Source of the DNA: Dysidea avara
Lineage: Eukaryota > Porifera > Demospongiae > Dictyoceratida > Dysideidae
NCBI RefSeq assembly: GCF_963678975.1
Contig: NC_089272.1
Coordinates: 6,735,858-6,799,857 of the forward strand
Direction of reading: 5' to 3'
Length of the DNA: 64,000 nucleotides
This document shows positions 11,154 through 22,369 of this stretch, piece after piece; the first letter of the stretch is position 1, and each line of letters starts with the position of its first letter. The notes below the pieces were generated by a model. It was not told the DNA's origin, did no database searches, and saw only the letters and a list, made by a program, of their open reading frames with translations. The position numbers and the translations under genes were made by a program.

Positions 11154-14100
11154 ACTAATTTCTAGGGTATTTGTATTTAGTAGATCATGGATTGACAGAT
11201 CACATGACATACTTATCTAGCTAAATTTTAATATGTTGACTATGGGGAGGATGCCAAGACAAGCTACAAAAGGGAAAAGGACAAAATCAAGCTATTGGTA
11301 GTCACTACCAGGAGTGCAGCTCAGATTTTAGGTCACGCCAAGGGCTATCCTGTTTAGAAGAGAGGAGAAAATTAGACTCAGTAGCATGTGAAGCATGCCA
11401 ACCTGGAGAATGTCACACACCCGTTCTTTGAAAATTAGTTCCTTTGAGATTGAATCTGAGAATGATTGTAGCAATATAATTAATGCCGTATACAGATACA
11501 TACTAATTTTCAAGGTACATAATTTTTGTGATCACTTGTTTTCCATTTAGATTACCTACATTGTATAATAATAGCATTGAACCAATCCTTGTACATGTAG
11601 TTGTTAACTTTTGAGGGCAAAAATTCTGCGGATAGCCATGTAACTGCAAAATTGACATTCCTCCAAAATTTGTACATATATGGTAGTTGTTTGACAGGGA
11701 GAGGGTATTTTGATTCCTACTAAATATATGCCACCAAGTAAATTTTCAAACATTGGACCCTCTGATTCAGAAAGTGAATATGAGATTTGTTTAATACAAT
11801 AGCAAATATTTGCTTGACTGCTGTATTAAGGTGACTGTTCTATCTACTGTAGGATTGTGCCAATTATGTTGGCATAATTTGGAGCATAATAGGCCAACAA
11901 AAGCATCAAGCATTATGCCAGCATAGTAGGATGATTTTCAAGAATTTTAAATAAAATGTGCAATGTGCTCACCAAAAATACTGCACAACATGAGCATACT
12001 GCACATTGTTACTGCATTTCATATCAAAAACCTTGCAGTGTTATTATTTTTGCTATTTCTTGACTAAATATTCGCACTTTATGGAAATAAGATCAAGTTA
12101 CTCTAATAGAGCAGTCACTTACTGTAATACAACAGTCAGGATACTCTAATAAAACAGTCAAGTCTCAAGGTTGATTTTGAACTTTTAAGCATAATAGGCT
12201 GGATTTTTGAGCATTACTCAAAAGCATAACAGGCCAGTTTCAGAACATAATTGGCTTAAGCATAGTTCTATCAGAGTACATTGTATCTTTCAATCTTTGA
12301 TGTATACTACAGTAGACCCTCAGTTATCTGACCCTCGTTTATCAGGGGCAGGGGTTCAAAGGGATTCATGAGACCCCCTTTTGAAAGCACCTCTCTTACT
12401 CGAGGTACTCTAATACAGCAGTCAAGATCGAGATAATCTAATAGAGCACTCACAGCATTCTTAAGGGGAGCAGTGTAGCAGGCTATGTGTGGAGAAAATA
12501 TAGTTGGTGAGGGTATCTATGGTGAGAGGTAGCTATTGTCAGGAGGTGATGACTTTTTTTTTTGGTGTTCAACTGCTGAAGTTGCAATTCCAGAGTGGAA
12601 CCCCTCTTTTAAACAGTCTGGATCTGCCCCTGTTTATCCATACCCTGAAATTGGAAATGACTGTTCTATTAGAGTATTTTGAGTACCAGTGTATGCTGTA
12701 TTAGAGTATTTCAACAGGGCTCTGTATATAAATGTATGGGCTTCAGGTATCTAAACAATTCACTTATCTGAACACTTTTATCACTTTCTGAGAGCAAAGA
12801 GGTTTGGATTACCAAGGGTTCACTGTATACAGTGTACAGTTGTTGATGCCCAGGCCAGACCTGGATTCTGGCTGTACCCCTACTCACTACACAACTAAGG
12901 CCTCTGCTATCAGCTAGACATACTAGTAATTGGTACATTAGGTAGTCCATAATAATATTATGATATGCAGTACTTACAGTACCTGATAACCATTTTATAA
13001 GATACACAGCAACACTACAACAGATGCAAGTGGGTATTAAATAGAATGCAGATTAACCTTAAGTCTAGAAAAAGCTACGTAGGTAGTACCAAAAACTGGA
13101 GAAAGTGCACACTCACCTACTGTAGAATTGTTATGATTGAAAAAGCACAACACATACCGCTATTACATTTCTATTTCATTTACTATAATATCTATTTGGA
13201 ATTCGGTGTTTACTGGAGAAGCAAATGCCCAACTGTCCTTGTCTCATTTAGTGGTGTTGCAATCATTATGGCTTCACAACTTCTCTCCATGACACCTGGA
13301 CAGTCCTCCTGTGGGTTACTAGCCTTGCCCCCGGAGGATTCACCTGCACAAGGCTCAAGCATCTAAGTGGTGTATCCCAGTACTAGTGAAAATATTTTAC
13401 ATGAGCCCAATGACCCTGTAGAAACTACTGATGGGGTGGGTGGAGGGGATCACTGGGGATTAAGTGATATTCATGTTCTATTTTATGTGTACACTAGCAT
13501 TGGTACCTGCCCTAGTACAGGACCGTCTCTACATTAAACATTTTAATGGAACAGAGACCAAGCATTAAACACCAGCACCACTTATGTAACTATGTATATA
13601 ACATGCATGGTAAAGTTTCTTTTAAAGAGCGTGTGGTTGCTTTATGCCATCCTACAAGTATACTGAAATGATGTGAACATGCAGGCAAGCTATACCTCAG
13701 CGCTGCATGTACTGTATGTAGAACTATAGTATTGTGCATACCTATATGGTTACCACACAGGTGAAAACTACAGTGTATGTGGTGCTAGTAGTAACTATCC
13801 TGCAGGCTGTACATGTGACACCATTTCAGATTCTACATGACCTTCAATTAAGGGTACAAACACCAAACCATTTTGTTCGTGGATTGATAGGAACTTTTCA
13901 GTGAGTCTTTCCTACCAGTACCTCCATTGTTCTGTAAAAAACTAACAAAAGCATTGGTACATGCATTAAGTGCAGGACATCTTTAGGCTTAAAATGTGAC
14001 ATAATAGTTAATACATTGGGAACCAAGCAGTGCGTGTCTTGCATATATTCATGTTGACAGTGCTTTAAAGTACAAGATTATTATGGTATATTTTAAGTGC

Positions 14101-15028
14101 GTATAGTGAAATAATAAGCATGTAAACTACATGCAAGCTAAGGCAATTGTATACACGTATCTACATGTCAGGTGGTGTACACATAGCATGAGTTTCTACA
14201 TGATGTTTACCTTACTGACAATGAAGAGAAATAAACTTGTGCATACACAATTTGCAATTATAGTCACTGCATGGCAATAAAGTAATTTACTCTGTGCTAT
14301 GCACTTTCTGTATTAACGTTGTAGTGACACATATACCTCTTGCTATACAACATTGGAACTCAAGCAAAACCCCAGGTGCTAAACATCATCATTTAAATGT
14401 CCTATATGACTTTAAGGTAATGCATCCTATAGAGAAAAAAGATACAAGCAGGATTAGTGTAACAGTGAAGCATTTGCACATACTGTTCCTCAGTGAATAC
14501 TATCTGCATAGTGCCAGTAATATCATTTTTCAGATGCACAGTGGTAGCTGCCCAATCATGCAAGTTGTTTAAGTAGTACAACAATAATGAGGTAAATCTG
14601 AACAAGTCCTCATATAGTTTTGCATGTCATTGTCACTTATCTGCTTAAAAACATAGATGTACATACGTAGTACGAATATGGTACATTGGCAAATTTCCTA
14701 TGTACGTATACCAGTAATTTGCCTGTTTTACCACAAAAGTGCTATAAGAGTAAAGCAGTCTACATTATGTACCAGTGGTGAAAAACTGTGAGCAGAAAAG
14801 TTTGTGGAATACAAAATACTTAAAATATGTATGTAATACGTACTTAGCTAATGATTGAGTGCTGACAATAATTGAGTGTTTATGGCTACGTATTTTTGTT
14901 CTTTGGGGAAACCAAAGTTATTTTTTAGCTGTGCTGAATTACCACCTCACCACCAAACACTGATACACATACAACACTGAGTGTAATTTACCATATGATT
15001 GATGTGTAGTTGATGATGTTAAGGATTA
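11154..15028. other. Unassigned DNA with dispersed short repeats
   Basis: No gene is supported. At 11865-12260 there are several GGAGCATAATAGGC-like words also found near 47050-47120 and 53660-53790. At 12095-12170, 12400-12460 and 12655-12710 there are clusters of the CTCTAATAGAGCAGTCA motif. From about 12720 to 15028 I see only short open frames without domain signals. Confidence 0.4.
12095..12710. repeat. Clustered CTAATAGAGCAGTCA motifs
   Basis: Copies and near copies of a ~20-base word (CTAATAGAGCAGTCA or its complement TGACTGCTCTATTAGAG) occur near 12108, 12130, 12150, 12407, 12435, 12660 and 12695. The same word forms a short array inside composite copies A and B, so these may be scattered fragments of that element. 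Confidence 0.5.
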
Positions 15029-15358
15029 TCTAATCCAAAACAGCCAAGCTGTAAAAAAAAGTGTGCGGCCCTCAAAAAGGCTATGGTGAAAAAAGATGTG
15101 AAATCCAAGGTGGCGGCCAAGAAATGGCTGTGATGGTAGGTTAATGGTAAAAATTTTAATAACAACAATTCAGGTGAATTTTGGTGCCGCTTGGTCAATT
15201 GGCACAAAATTCACCTGAATTGTCATTATTAAAATTTTTACCATTAACCTACCATCACAGCCATTTCTTGGCTGCCACATTGGATTTCACATCTTTTTTC
15301 ACTATAGCCTTTTTGAGGGCCGCACACTTTTTTTACAGCTTGGCTGTTTTGGATTAGA
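15029..15358. repeat. Foldback palindrome 3 (end of composite copy A)
   Basis: TCTAATCCAAAACAGCC at the left edge is mirrored by its complement at the right edge, and the arms stay complementary almost to the centre near 15190. The same palindrome forms the outer end of copy B (59099-59397), where the centre carries a small deletion. It may be a palindromic terminus belonging to the composite element or a MITE inserted at the same place before the copies separated. Confidence 0.85.
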
Positions 15359-15544
15359 TTTCACTTCTTTTTGTATTTGCATACCCAAAGCCAGCCTATG
15401 GCCTGCTTTGGGACTTTTTTAACCTATCTTTTTTTCTTTACCACAGGAGGAAGAAAAGATGAAGCAGATGTACCTTAAATATTTCTGATTTAATCAGTAA
15501 ATGTACAAATTATATATATAATACATATATTTATTACAGAACTG

Positions 15545-18370
15545 TCCATGGTGGTTTCTGTGTAACTGAACACTCTTCAAGGCAACTTCTTCTAGCTGAT
15601 CTCTCTACAGGGTGATTTGTTTGTAGCTGAACTATCAACAAGGTAACTTCTTCTAGCTGTTCTCTCTACAGGGTGATTTATTTGTAGCTGGATTCTGTAC
15701 AGGTGATTTTTTTACTGCTGAGCTCTTTACAGAATGGTTTCTTTGTAGCTGAACTCTCTACAAGATAATTTCTTCTAACTGATCTCTCCACAGGGAGATT
15801 TGTTTGTAGCTGAACTCTCTACAGGTGATTTGTTTGCAGCTGAACTATCTAGATGATGGTTTCTTTGTAGCTGAACTCTCTACAAGGTAATTTCTTCTAG
15901 CTGAACTCTCTACATGGTGGTTTCTTTGTAGCTGAACTCTCTACAAGATAACTTCTTCTAACTGATCTTTCTACAGGGCAATTTGTTTGTGGCAGAATTT
16001 TCTACAGGGTGATTTCTTTGCAGCTGAACTCTCTACATGGTGGTTTCTTTTTACTGTAGCTGAACTCTCTACAAGGTAATTTCTTCTAGCTGATCTCTCT
16101 ACAGGGTGATTTGTTTGTAGCTGAATTCTATACAGGTGATTTGTTTGCAGCTGAGCTCTTTACAGAATGGTTTCTTTGTAGCTGAACTCTCTACAAGGTG
16201 ACTTCTTCTAGCTGATCTCTCTACAGGGTGATTTGTTTGTAGCTGAACTCTCTTCATGATGGTTTCTTTGTAGCTGAACTCTCTACAAGGTAACTTCTTC
16301 TAACTGAACTCTCTACAGGGAGATTTGTTTGCAGCTGAACTCTCTTCATGATGGTTTCTTTGTAGCTGAACTCTCTACAAGGTAACTTCTTCTAGCTGAA
16401 CTCCCAACATGGTGGTTTCTTTGTAGCTGAACTCTCTACAGGTGATTTGTTTGCAGCTGAACTCTCCACATGATGGTTTCTTTAAATTTATAGCTGAACT
16501 CTCTACAAGGTAACTTCTTCTAGCTGATCTCTCTACAGGGTGATTTGTTTGTAGCTGAATTCTGTACAGGTGATTTGTTTACAGCTGAGCTCTTTACAGA
16601 ATGGTTTCTTTGTAGCTGAACTCTCTACAAGGTAACTTCTTCTAACTAAACTCTCTACAGGGAGATTTGTTTGCAGCTGAACTCTCTTCATGATGGTTTC
16701 TTTGTAGCTGAACTCTCTACAAGGTAACTTCTTCTAGCTGAACTCCCAACATGGTGGTTTCTTTGTAGCTGAACTCTCTACAGGTGATTTGTTTGCAGCT
16801 GAACTCTCCACATGATGGTTTCTTTAAATTTATAGCTGAACTCTCTACAAGGTAACTTCTTCTAGCTGATCTCTCTACAGGGTGATTTGTTTGTAGCTGA
16901 ATTCTGTACAGGTGATTTGTTTACAGCTGAGCTCTTTACAGAATGGTTTCTTTGTAGCTGAACTCTCTACAAGGTAACTTCTTCTAACTAAACTCTCTAC
17001 AGGGAGATTTGTTTGCAGCTGAACTCTCTTCATGATGGTTTCTTTGTAGCTGAACTCTCTACAAGGTAACTTCTTCTAGCTGAACTCCCTACATGGTGGT
17101 TTCTTTGTAGCTGAACTCTCTACAAGGTGACTTCTTCTAGCTGATCTTTCTACAGGGTGATTTGTTTGTAGCTGAATTCTGTACAGGTGATTTGTTTGCA
17201 GCTGAGCTCTTTACAGAATGGTTTCTATGTAGCTGAACTCTTTACAAGGTAACTTCTTCTAGCTGATGTCTCTACAGGGTCACTAGTTTGTAAATGAATT
17301 CTCTACATGGTGGTTTCTTTGTAACTGAACTCTCTACGAGGTAACTTCTTCTAGCTGATCTTTCTATAGGGTGATTTGTTTGTAGTGGAATTCTGTAAAG
17401 GTGATTTTTTTGCAGCTGAGCTCTTTACAGAATGGTTTCTTTGTAGCTGAACACTTTACAAGGTAACTTCTTCTAGCTGATGTCTCTACAAGGTCACTAG
17501 TTTGTAAACGAATTCTCTACACGGTGGTTTCTTTGTAACTGAACTCTCTACAAGGAAACTTCTCCTAGCTGATCTCTCTACAGGGAGATTTGTTTGTAGC
17601 TGAACTCTCTACAGGTGATTTGTTTGCAGCTGAACTCTCCACATGATGGTTTCTTTGTAGCTGAACTCTCTACAAGGTAACTTCTTCTAGCTGATCTCTC
17701 TACAGGGTGATTTGTTTGTAGCTGAACTATCAACAAGGTAACTTCTTCTAGCTGATCTCTCTACAGGGTGATTTGTTTGTAGCTGAATTCTGTACAGGTG
17801 ATTTGTATGCAGCTGAGCTCTTTACAGAATGGTTTCTTTGTAGCTGAACACTTTACAAGGTAACTTCTTCTAGCTGGTGTCTCTACAGGGTCACTAGTTT
17901 GTAAATGAATTCTCTACATGGTGGTTTCTTTGTAACTGAACTCTCTACGAGGTAACTTCTTCTAGCTGATCTATCTAAAGGGTGAATTGTTTGTGGTTGA
18001 TTTCTCTACAGTTAGATTTGTTTGTAGCTGAACTCTCTACATGTGATTTGTTTGCAGCTGAACTCTCTACATGATGGTTTCTTTGTAGCTGAACTCTCTA
18101 CAAGGTAACTTCTTCTAGCTGATCTCTCTACAGGGCGATTTGTTTGTAGCTGAACTCTCTACATTGTGGTTTCTTTGTAGCTGAACTCTACAAGGTGATT
18201 TCTTCTAGCTGAATTATCTCTTTCTATAGTTGCATGAATTCCCTACAAGGTAATTTCTTCTAGCTGATCTCTCTACAGGGTGAATTGTTTGTGGCTGATC
18301 TCTCTACAGGGTGACTTGTTTGTAGCTGATCTCTATACAGGTTACTTGTTTCTAGCTGATCTCTTGAATT
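15545..18370. repeat. ~30-bp minisatellite, array A
   Basis: About 94 tandem units of 29-31 bases share the core AGCTGAWCTCTCTACA, with alternating tails such as AGGTAACTTCTTCT, GGGTGATTTGTTTG, GGTGATTTGTTTGC and TGATGGTTTCTTTG. The tails recur in higher-order blocks: 16440-16800 and 16740-17090 share a long multi-unit pattern. Array B at 56905-58918 has the same units on the opposite strand. The unit count is estimated from length, not computed. Confidence 0.92.
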
Positions 18371-18419
18371 CTCTTCGGGTGACTGCTTTATTAGGATGAC
18401 TGCTCTATTAGAGTATCTC

Positions 18420-19180
18420 GATCTCGCACTTGCTACACCAAGTTGGATTTCGTGTTATAACTCCGTGGCTTCAAGTCTGATTCTTTTACACCATTGAAGA
18501 GCCTTTCTAAGATGATAACTCCATCTGTACAGTGATTTTCAAAGCATTACCCCAGCGGTTTATCAGGTAGGCGTGGCAAGCAGTCGTTTTTTATTAGCTA
18601 ATCTCGATTGCATAATTGTTACACACTGTTGGTTTTTTCGTTGCACCTTCCTGGTTTTTAGCTCGATTTCTTTCAAACCACAACAGGTTTGAGGTTCAAT
18701 AGTTAACCTATTCACCCACCGATTTTCAGCTTCTTCCCATATGCGGTTTACCCTGTAGGCGTGACAACATATTGGTGTTATTTTTCTTGATTTATCGCTC
18801 ATAACCCTTTGCCTGTTTATCGTATTCTAGCCAAAGTTGGTACAGAGATGCGGCTTTATACCCCCCTTATGTGTGCCAAATTTCAAGGCGATCGGATATG
18901 GCGTTCGCGTTTTATAGCAGTTTTGGTAAGTTTGTGAAAAGAGGAAGAAAATAAGAAGAAAAAAAAAACGAAGAAACTAAGCCAATTTTTGAAGTCACAT
19001 ATCTCTTGAACGCTTGAAGCGATTTCGCTCAAATTTGGAATGTGGAGTGCTGAAGGTGGAGGGGGTGTCCACAGCAAAAATCGTCTTGTTTCATCAAGGC
19101 AGCACAGAGCTACGGAGGTGCGAAAATTGCGTTTTCTTTCTTCTTGTCAATATACTCACGGGTGTTACGCGCCGGCTTCT
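18420..19180. repeat. Modular non-coding leader of composite element A
   Basis: The stretch contains two related modules, each with a GCGGTTTAYC..GTAGGCGTG word (near 18555 and 18745), then text shared almost base for base with copy B (56110-56850) and loosely with copy C (30560-31240). No long ORF spans it; the open frames at 18563-18802 and 19014-19220 are not conserved as proteins in copy C. Confidence 0.6.
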
Positions 19181-19261
19181 TGGGCCGCACGACACACTAC
19201 CGTGTGTCTTGATGACATGATGATGTAGTGTAGATGTGTTCTGTATTATTTGATGTTATAG

Positions 19262-19363
19262 GATGAGAGTAGGGATATATGGAATGCTATAGGAAAGGAT
19301 AATCCTTTAATGTTACAACAAATTCTTGATGATGAAGGAATTGATCCAGATGTTCCTTTTACT
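19262..19363 (+). CDS. Candidate host exon (34 codons)
   Basis: A 102-base open stretch is bounded by TGTTATAG on the left and GTAAGTG on the right, matching acceptor and donor consensus. It encodes 34 residues including RDIWNAIGKDNPLMLQQILDD, a helical-looking, acidic sequence quite unlike its AT-rich surroundings. Both boundaries are phase 0, so it would be a symmetrical exon. It sits just outside the end of composite element A. I do not recognise the gene; the ILDDEGIDPDVP style loosely recalls ankyrin-type helices but that is weak. No neighbouring exon was identified, so it may be an isolated pseudo-exon. Confidence 0.35.
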
Positions 19364-19527
19364 GTAAGTGTGTCATGTAATAATTCACACTGTCATATAT
19401 TAGTGTTATTGTGATAATGTACATGTGCTTGAATCTTTTCTCTTAATTTGCCTTTACTGTAAAAGTAGGTGTTTTATATTTTATTATTAGTCTGAATTGT
19501 GACCTGGACCAACTGTACATAACTGAT

Positions 19528-20139
19528 TACCGTATTTCTATAAATGTAAGCTGCGAGAAATTTTCACGAGTTAAATTTTCGTGTAAAAAATTTTTCAACT
19601 GTGTCCTCAAGCGACGAAAATTTTTTAACAATGAATTATGTAGCTTTATTATATTAATTCGTTAAAATTGTACTGTCCTTTTTGTGTATAGGAGAAGTAG
19701 AATGACAAGCTGAGTGAAACTTCAAGTGTGGCATCTCCGTTCCATGGAGGCTGCACCGGGCCCAGATCGAGCCAGAATTGTCCGTCACGAACTCAAGCAG
19801 TGGACTGGAGTGGAATTGCTGTAGCTATAATCATATTTGTATATATACTTCATTTAATGTGTCCTGTACTAGTAGATATCTATCATGGCATGGCGTCATT
19901 GCCAACGCTATTGCTGGCGGCGAAGCCATTCTTGTTTTATTAATATACTACAACAAAGATGTAGCTACTATTGAAATGCCAACGGCTAAGCTTCAATCCA
20001 GGTGACCAGAAAGCAGTTAACTGAGTTCATTCAACGCCTCCAATATTACGTTGGCAAAAATTTTTCGCGTAATTAATTTTCGTCGGACGCTAGCTTCGAC
20101 GAAATATTTTTAACGGTTTATAATTATAGAAATACGGTA
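19528..20139. mobile_element. TA-flanked MITE with 16-bp perfect terminal repeats
   Basis: TACCGTATTTCTATAA at 19528-19543 and TTATAGAAATACGGTA at 20124-20139 are perfect inverted repeats including the TA target. Sub-terminal sequences rich in CGAAAATTTTT words are also roughly inverted. The inner 19690-20040 is less AT-rich and has open frames of 71 and 75 codons in two frames with no recognised domain. Tc1/mariner-type mobilisation is inferred from the TA sites. Confidence 0.65.
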
Positions 20140-20840
20140 TTATGCATTTTAGATTATTTTTTACATTAATACATAATCAAACATGCTGTTTGACATAAGA
20201 ATTAAGGAAGGGGAAAGAGTGGTTTAATATAACAAACAAACAAACAGTAAACAGCTTCCTCACTCATTTAGTGTACTTTTAGGACCAAAACTGTATACAA
20301 TTCTGTGGTCATGTGATCCAATTGTATCATTGGTTATTGCATACGTACATGGTCTGATTATCAATTACTCTCAATAACAACTGATTGATTAACTGATTAT
20401 TGCATAATTGATTCACTTGTAATTGTAGAATTAATTCAATGATATACGTATAGCAGATCTTGATTAGTCGGCCTGTCAATAATGTAATTTATTATTAACA
20501 ATAAATTGAAGTTAACATACCCGGTGCATCGGGCGCTAAGAGTAGCTGGAAACTATCAGGCGCTAAGAGAGATTCAAATCTAAACTCAAGCTCACATGAT
20601 GCGCTGTATCTTGTGAACCGCCACATTGCCTGAATTGTGAAAAAATTGCAAGCTTAGAAATTCTCAGAAACGGAATTGCTGCTGGCGTATTACCCTGTGG
20701 GATAGCTACTACCCGTCGCTGAAATTGTGAGAAAGCCTGTCGCTAACAATATTGTGGATTTTGTTGGACCGCGAAAGTTCCGCCGCCAATAACAGCTGAA
20801 TTCAGCCGCAATCACAACTAGGATACATACCCAACGTTGT
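20140..20840. other. Region upstream of the DIRS-like element
   Basis: AT-rich up to about 20510, then a more GC-balanced leader with GGCGCTAAGAG repeated at 20530 and 20560. This leader probably belongs to the DIRS-like element, but I could not recognise its terminal repeats. Confidence 0.4.
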
Positions 20841-20926
20841 CTACGCTCCAAGTGTGTAAGTCGGTTTTTGTTTGTGTTGTATCATTTGAATTTGTTGTTC
20901 ACACCTGTAGTAACTTCATTATTGTA

Positions 20927-22369
20927 ATGCCAGTGACCCGGCGTGAATCTCAGGACCTCCCTCTAACCGAGCCTTACACCCTAGTAGGCGTTCCCAAGCC
21001 TCAACTGGCAGCATTGACGGTAAACGCACTGAGGTCACACCTTAAGCATTACCATTTGGCTACAACAGGGAACACAGCTGCATTAGTAGACTGCCTCCAC
21101 AATCATTTGTCTTCACTTCAACCAGGAAATACTAATCCTGCGAGTGCTGCTGGCTCACAAACAACCACCTCTGTAGCAAATACTAATAGTTCTGTGGGCT
21201 CTCAATCAACAACTTCTGTTACCCATACAACGAATTCCAATGCTCAACCAGCAAATTCCACCACACAATCCACACATTCTGGCGCTCTGGCCCTGCCACA
21301 ACAACTTGTCGAACAGCTGGCCACCTATCTTCAGCAACATCAAACCACAACTGCAGGAAACCAGGGTAACACTGTAGATGATGATAACTTGTCTGTTGCA
21401 TCGGAGCCAACTCACACCACCATGGTAGCTCCAATTCAAATGGCTACATCCACTACTGCAGTAGCATCAGCTACTTTAGCACCTAGTGCCACACTTGCTA
21501 GAACCTCACTACCGACAATCACACCTGCTCTGCCTACCCTGCCATCACCTATGCCACCAGTCAACCTCACCAGGACTCAGCTACCAGTCAACCTCACCAG
21601 GACTCAGCTACCGGTTATCCCAACTAGAGTCAGAGATAAAATCGCCAGAGGTGAGTACATTGATTTTGCAAGTCTGCTATCTAAATCAATGTTTAGCACA
21701 CATAACCCCTTGTCCCAGCAATCAGTCACACTTCGATTGAATTCTGACGACGACTCCTTTACAGTCCAGCCAGCCGTTCCTCATAGCACCTCCTCACAAC
21801 AGATATCCTCCTTTGCTAGTTGGATGGAGGCTTGGAATGTATACCTATCGGTCCGCACAGCTTTCAATCCTTCTTGTGCGGCAGAATTAATACGGTACCA
21901 GTTCATTATTACTTCAGCCAACTCCGATCACCCTATATCAGAATGGCTCAACTACGATGTAAAGTTCCGTACCAAAGCTGCGAACGACCTATCCCTTAGG
22001 TGGGATACCCACGACACAGATTTGTGGCTGGAATGCATGACCTCGAAAGCCATGCAATCACAACGTTGGCCATGGCTCCATTGTGGTGCCACTAACCATT
22101 TCCCTGACAGATGTCCTTTTCATCCATCATCTTCAAGCATTGGAATTTCAAACGCGGGAACTTCAGATACCGGACCAGGAACTAGGCGGCGAGCCCCAGG
22201 GCACTCATCTCACCTGACAAGGGCCCAGCTGCAGCCGCCAATTTGCCACGACTACAACAATGCAGTCTGCCACCACCCATACTGCAATTACCTCCATAAA
22301 TGTGACTACTGTGGAGGTGACCACCCGGTCAGGAGCTGCCTCTCCCGTAGGCAGCCCAGGCGTCAATAA
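20927..22369 (+). CDS. Gag-like protein of the DIRS-like element
   Basis: The frame opens at 20837, but the ATG at 20927 is the more likely start because the preceding 30 codons are hydrophobic and unlike the rest; this gives 480 residues. Residues ~25-55 (LTVNALRSHLKHYHL...ALVDCLHNHL) look like a SAP-type DNA-binding helix pair. A long low-complexity Ser/Thr/Gln/Ala region follows (~65-230), with a 27-base unit duplicated at 21557-21610 giving PVNLTRTQL twice. The C-terminus is Cys/His-rich (CHHPYCNYLHKCDYCGGDHP), resembling zinc-binding knuckles of DIRS gag proteins. It would package element RNA in the cell. The last ~110 bases overlap the start of the reverse-transcriptase frame. The ORF is intact, unlike the rest of the element. 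Confidence 0.75.
   Translation: MPVTRRESQDLPLTEPYTLVGVPKPQLAALTVNALRSHLKHYHLATTGNTAALVDCLHNHLSSLQPGNTNPASAAGSQTTTSVANTNSSVGSQSTTSVTHTTNSNAQPANSTTQSTHSGALALPQQLVEQLATYLQQHQTTTAGNQGNTVDDDNLSVASEPTHTTMVAPIQMATSTTAVASATLAPSATLARTSLPTITPALPTLPSPMPPVNLTRTQLPVNLTRTQLPVIPTRVRDKIARGEYIDFASLLSKSMFSTHNPLSQQSVTLRLNSDDDSFTVQPAVPHSTSSQQISSFASWMEAWNVYLSVRTAFNPSCAAELIRYQFIITSANSDHPISEWLNYDVKFRTKAANDLSLRWDTHDTDLWLECMTSKAMQSQRWPWLHCGATNHFPDRCPFHPSSSSIGISNAGTSDTGPGTRRRAPGHSSHLTRAQLQPPICHDYNNAVCHHPYCNYLHKCDYCGGDHPVRSCLSRRQPRRQ

Larger units (their letters stand above)
15029..19212 (+). mobile_element. Composite repeat element, copy A
   Basis: Parts in order: a 330-base palindrome (15029-15358); an AT-rich spacer with a CAAAGC..GCTTTG stem (near 15390-15415); a ~30-bp minisatellite (15545-18370); TCTATTAG motifs (18378-18416); two ~185-base modules each containing GCGGTTTA and GTAGGCGTG (about 18430-18800); and a conserved leader ending in a terminal hairpin GACACAC-TACC-GTGTGTC followed by TTGA (19190-19212). 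Copy B at 56064-59397 is the same structure in reverse orientation and copy C at 30468-31510 is a shorter relative. No transposase or replicase ORF is seen, so it would be non-autonomous. Read from the other strand, all three copies start TCAAGACAC after an A. That is reminiscent of Helitron ends, but a canonical CTRR end was not confirmed. Confidence 0.7.

Noticed and set aside
15029-19212. Definite Helitron assignment for the composite element
   Set aside because: The TC start after A and the terminal hairpins fit, but no CTRR end, Rep/helicase gene or clean A-T empty site was found. Left as a hypothesis.
18563-19220. Several 60-80-codon open frames in the composite element leader
   Set aside because: They lie in a non-coding repeat, overlap in several frames and are not kept in copy C.
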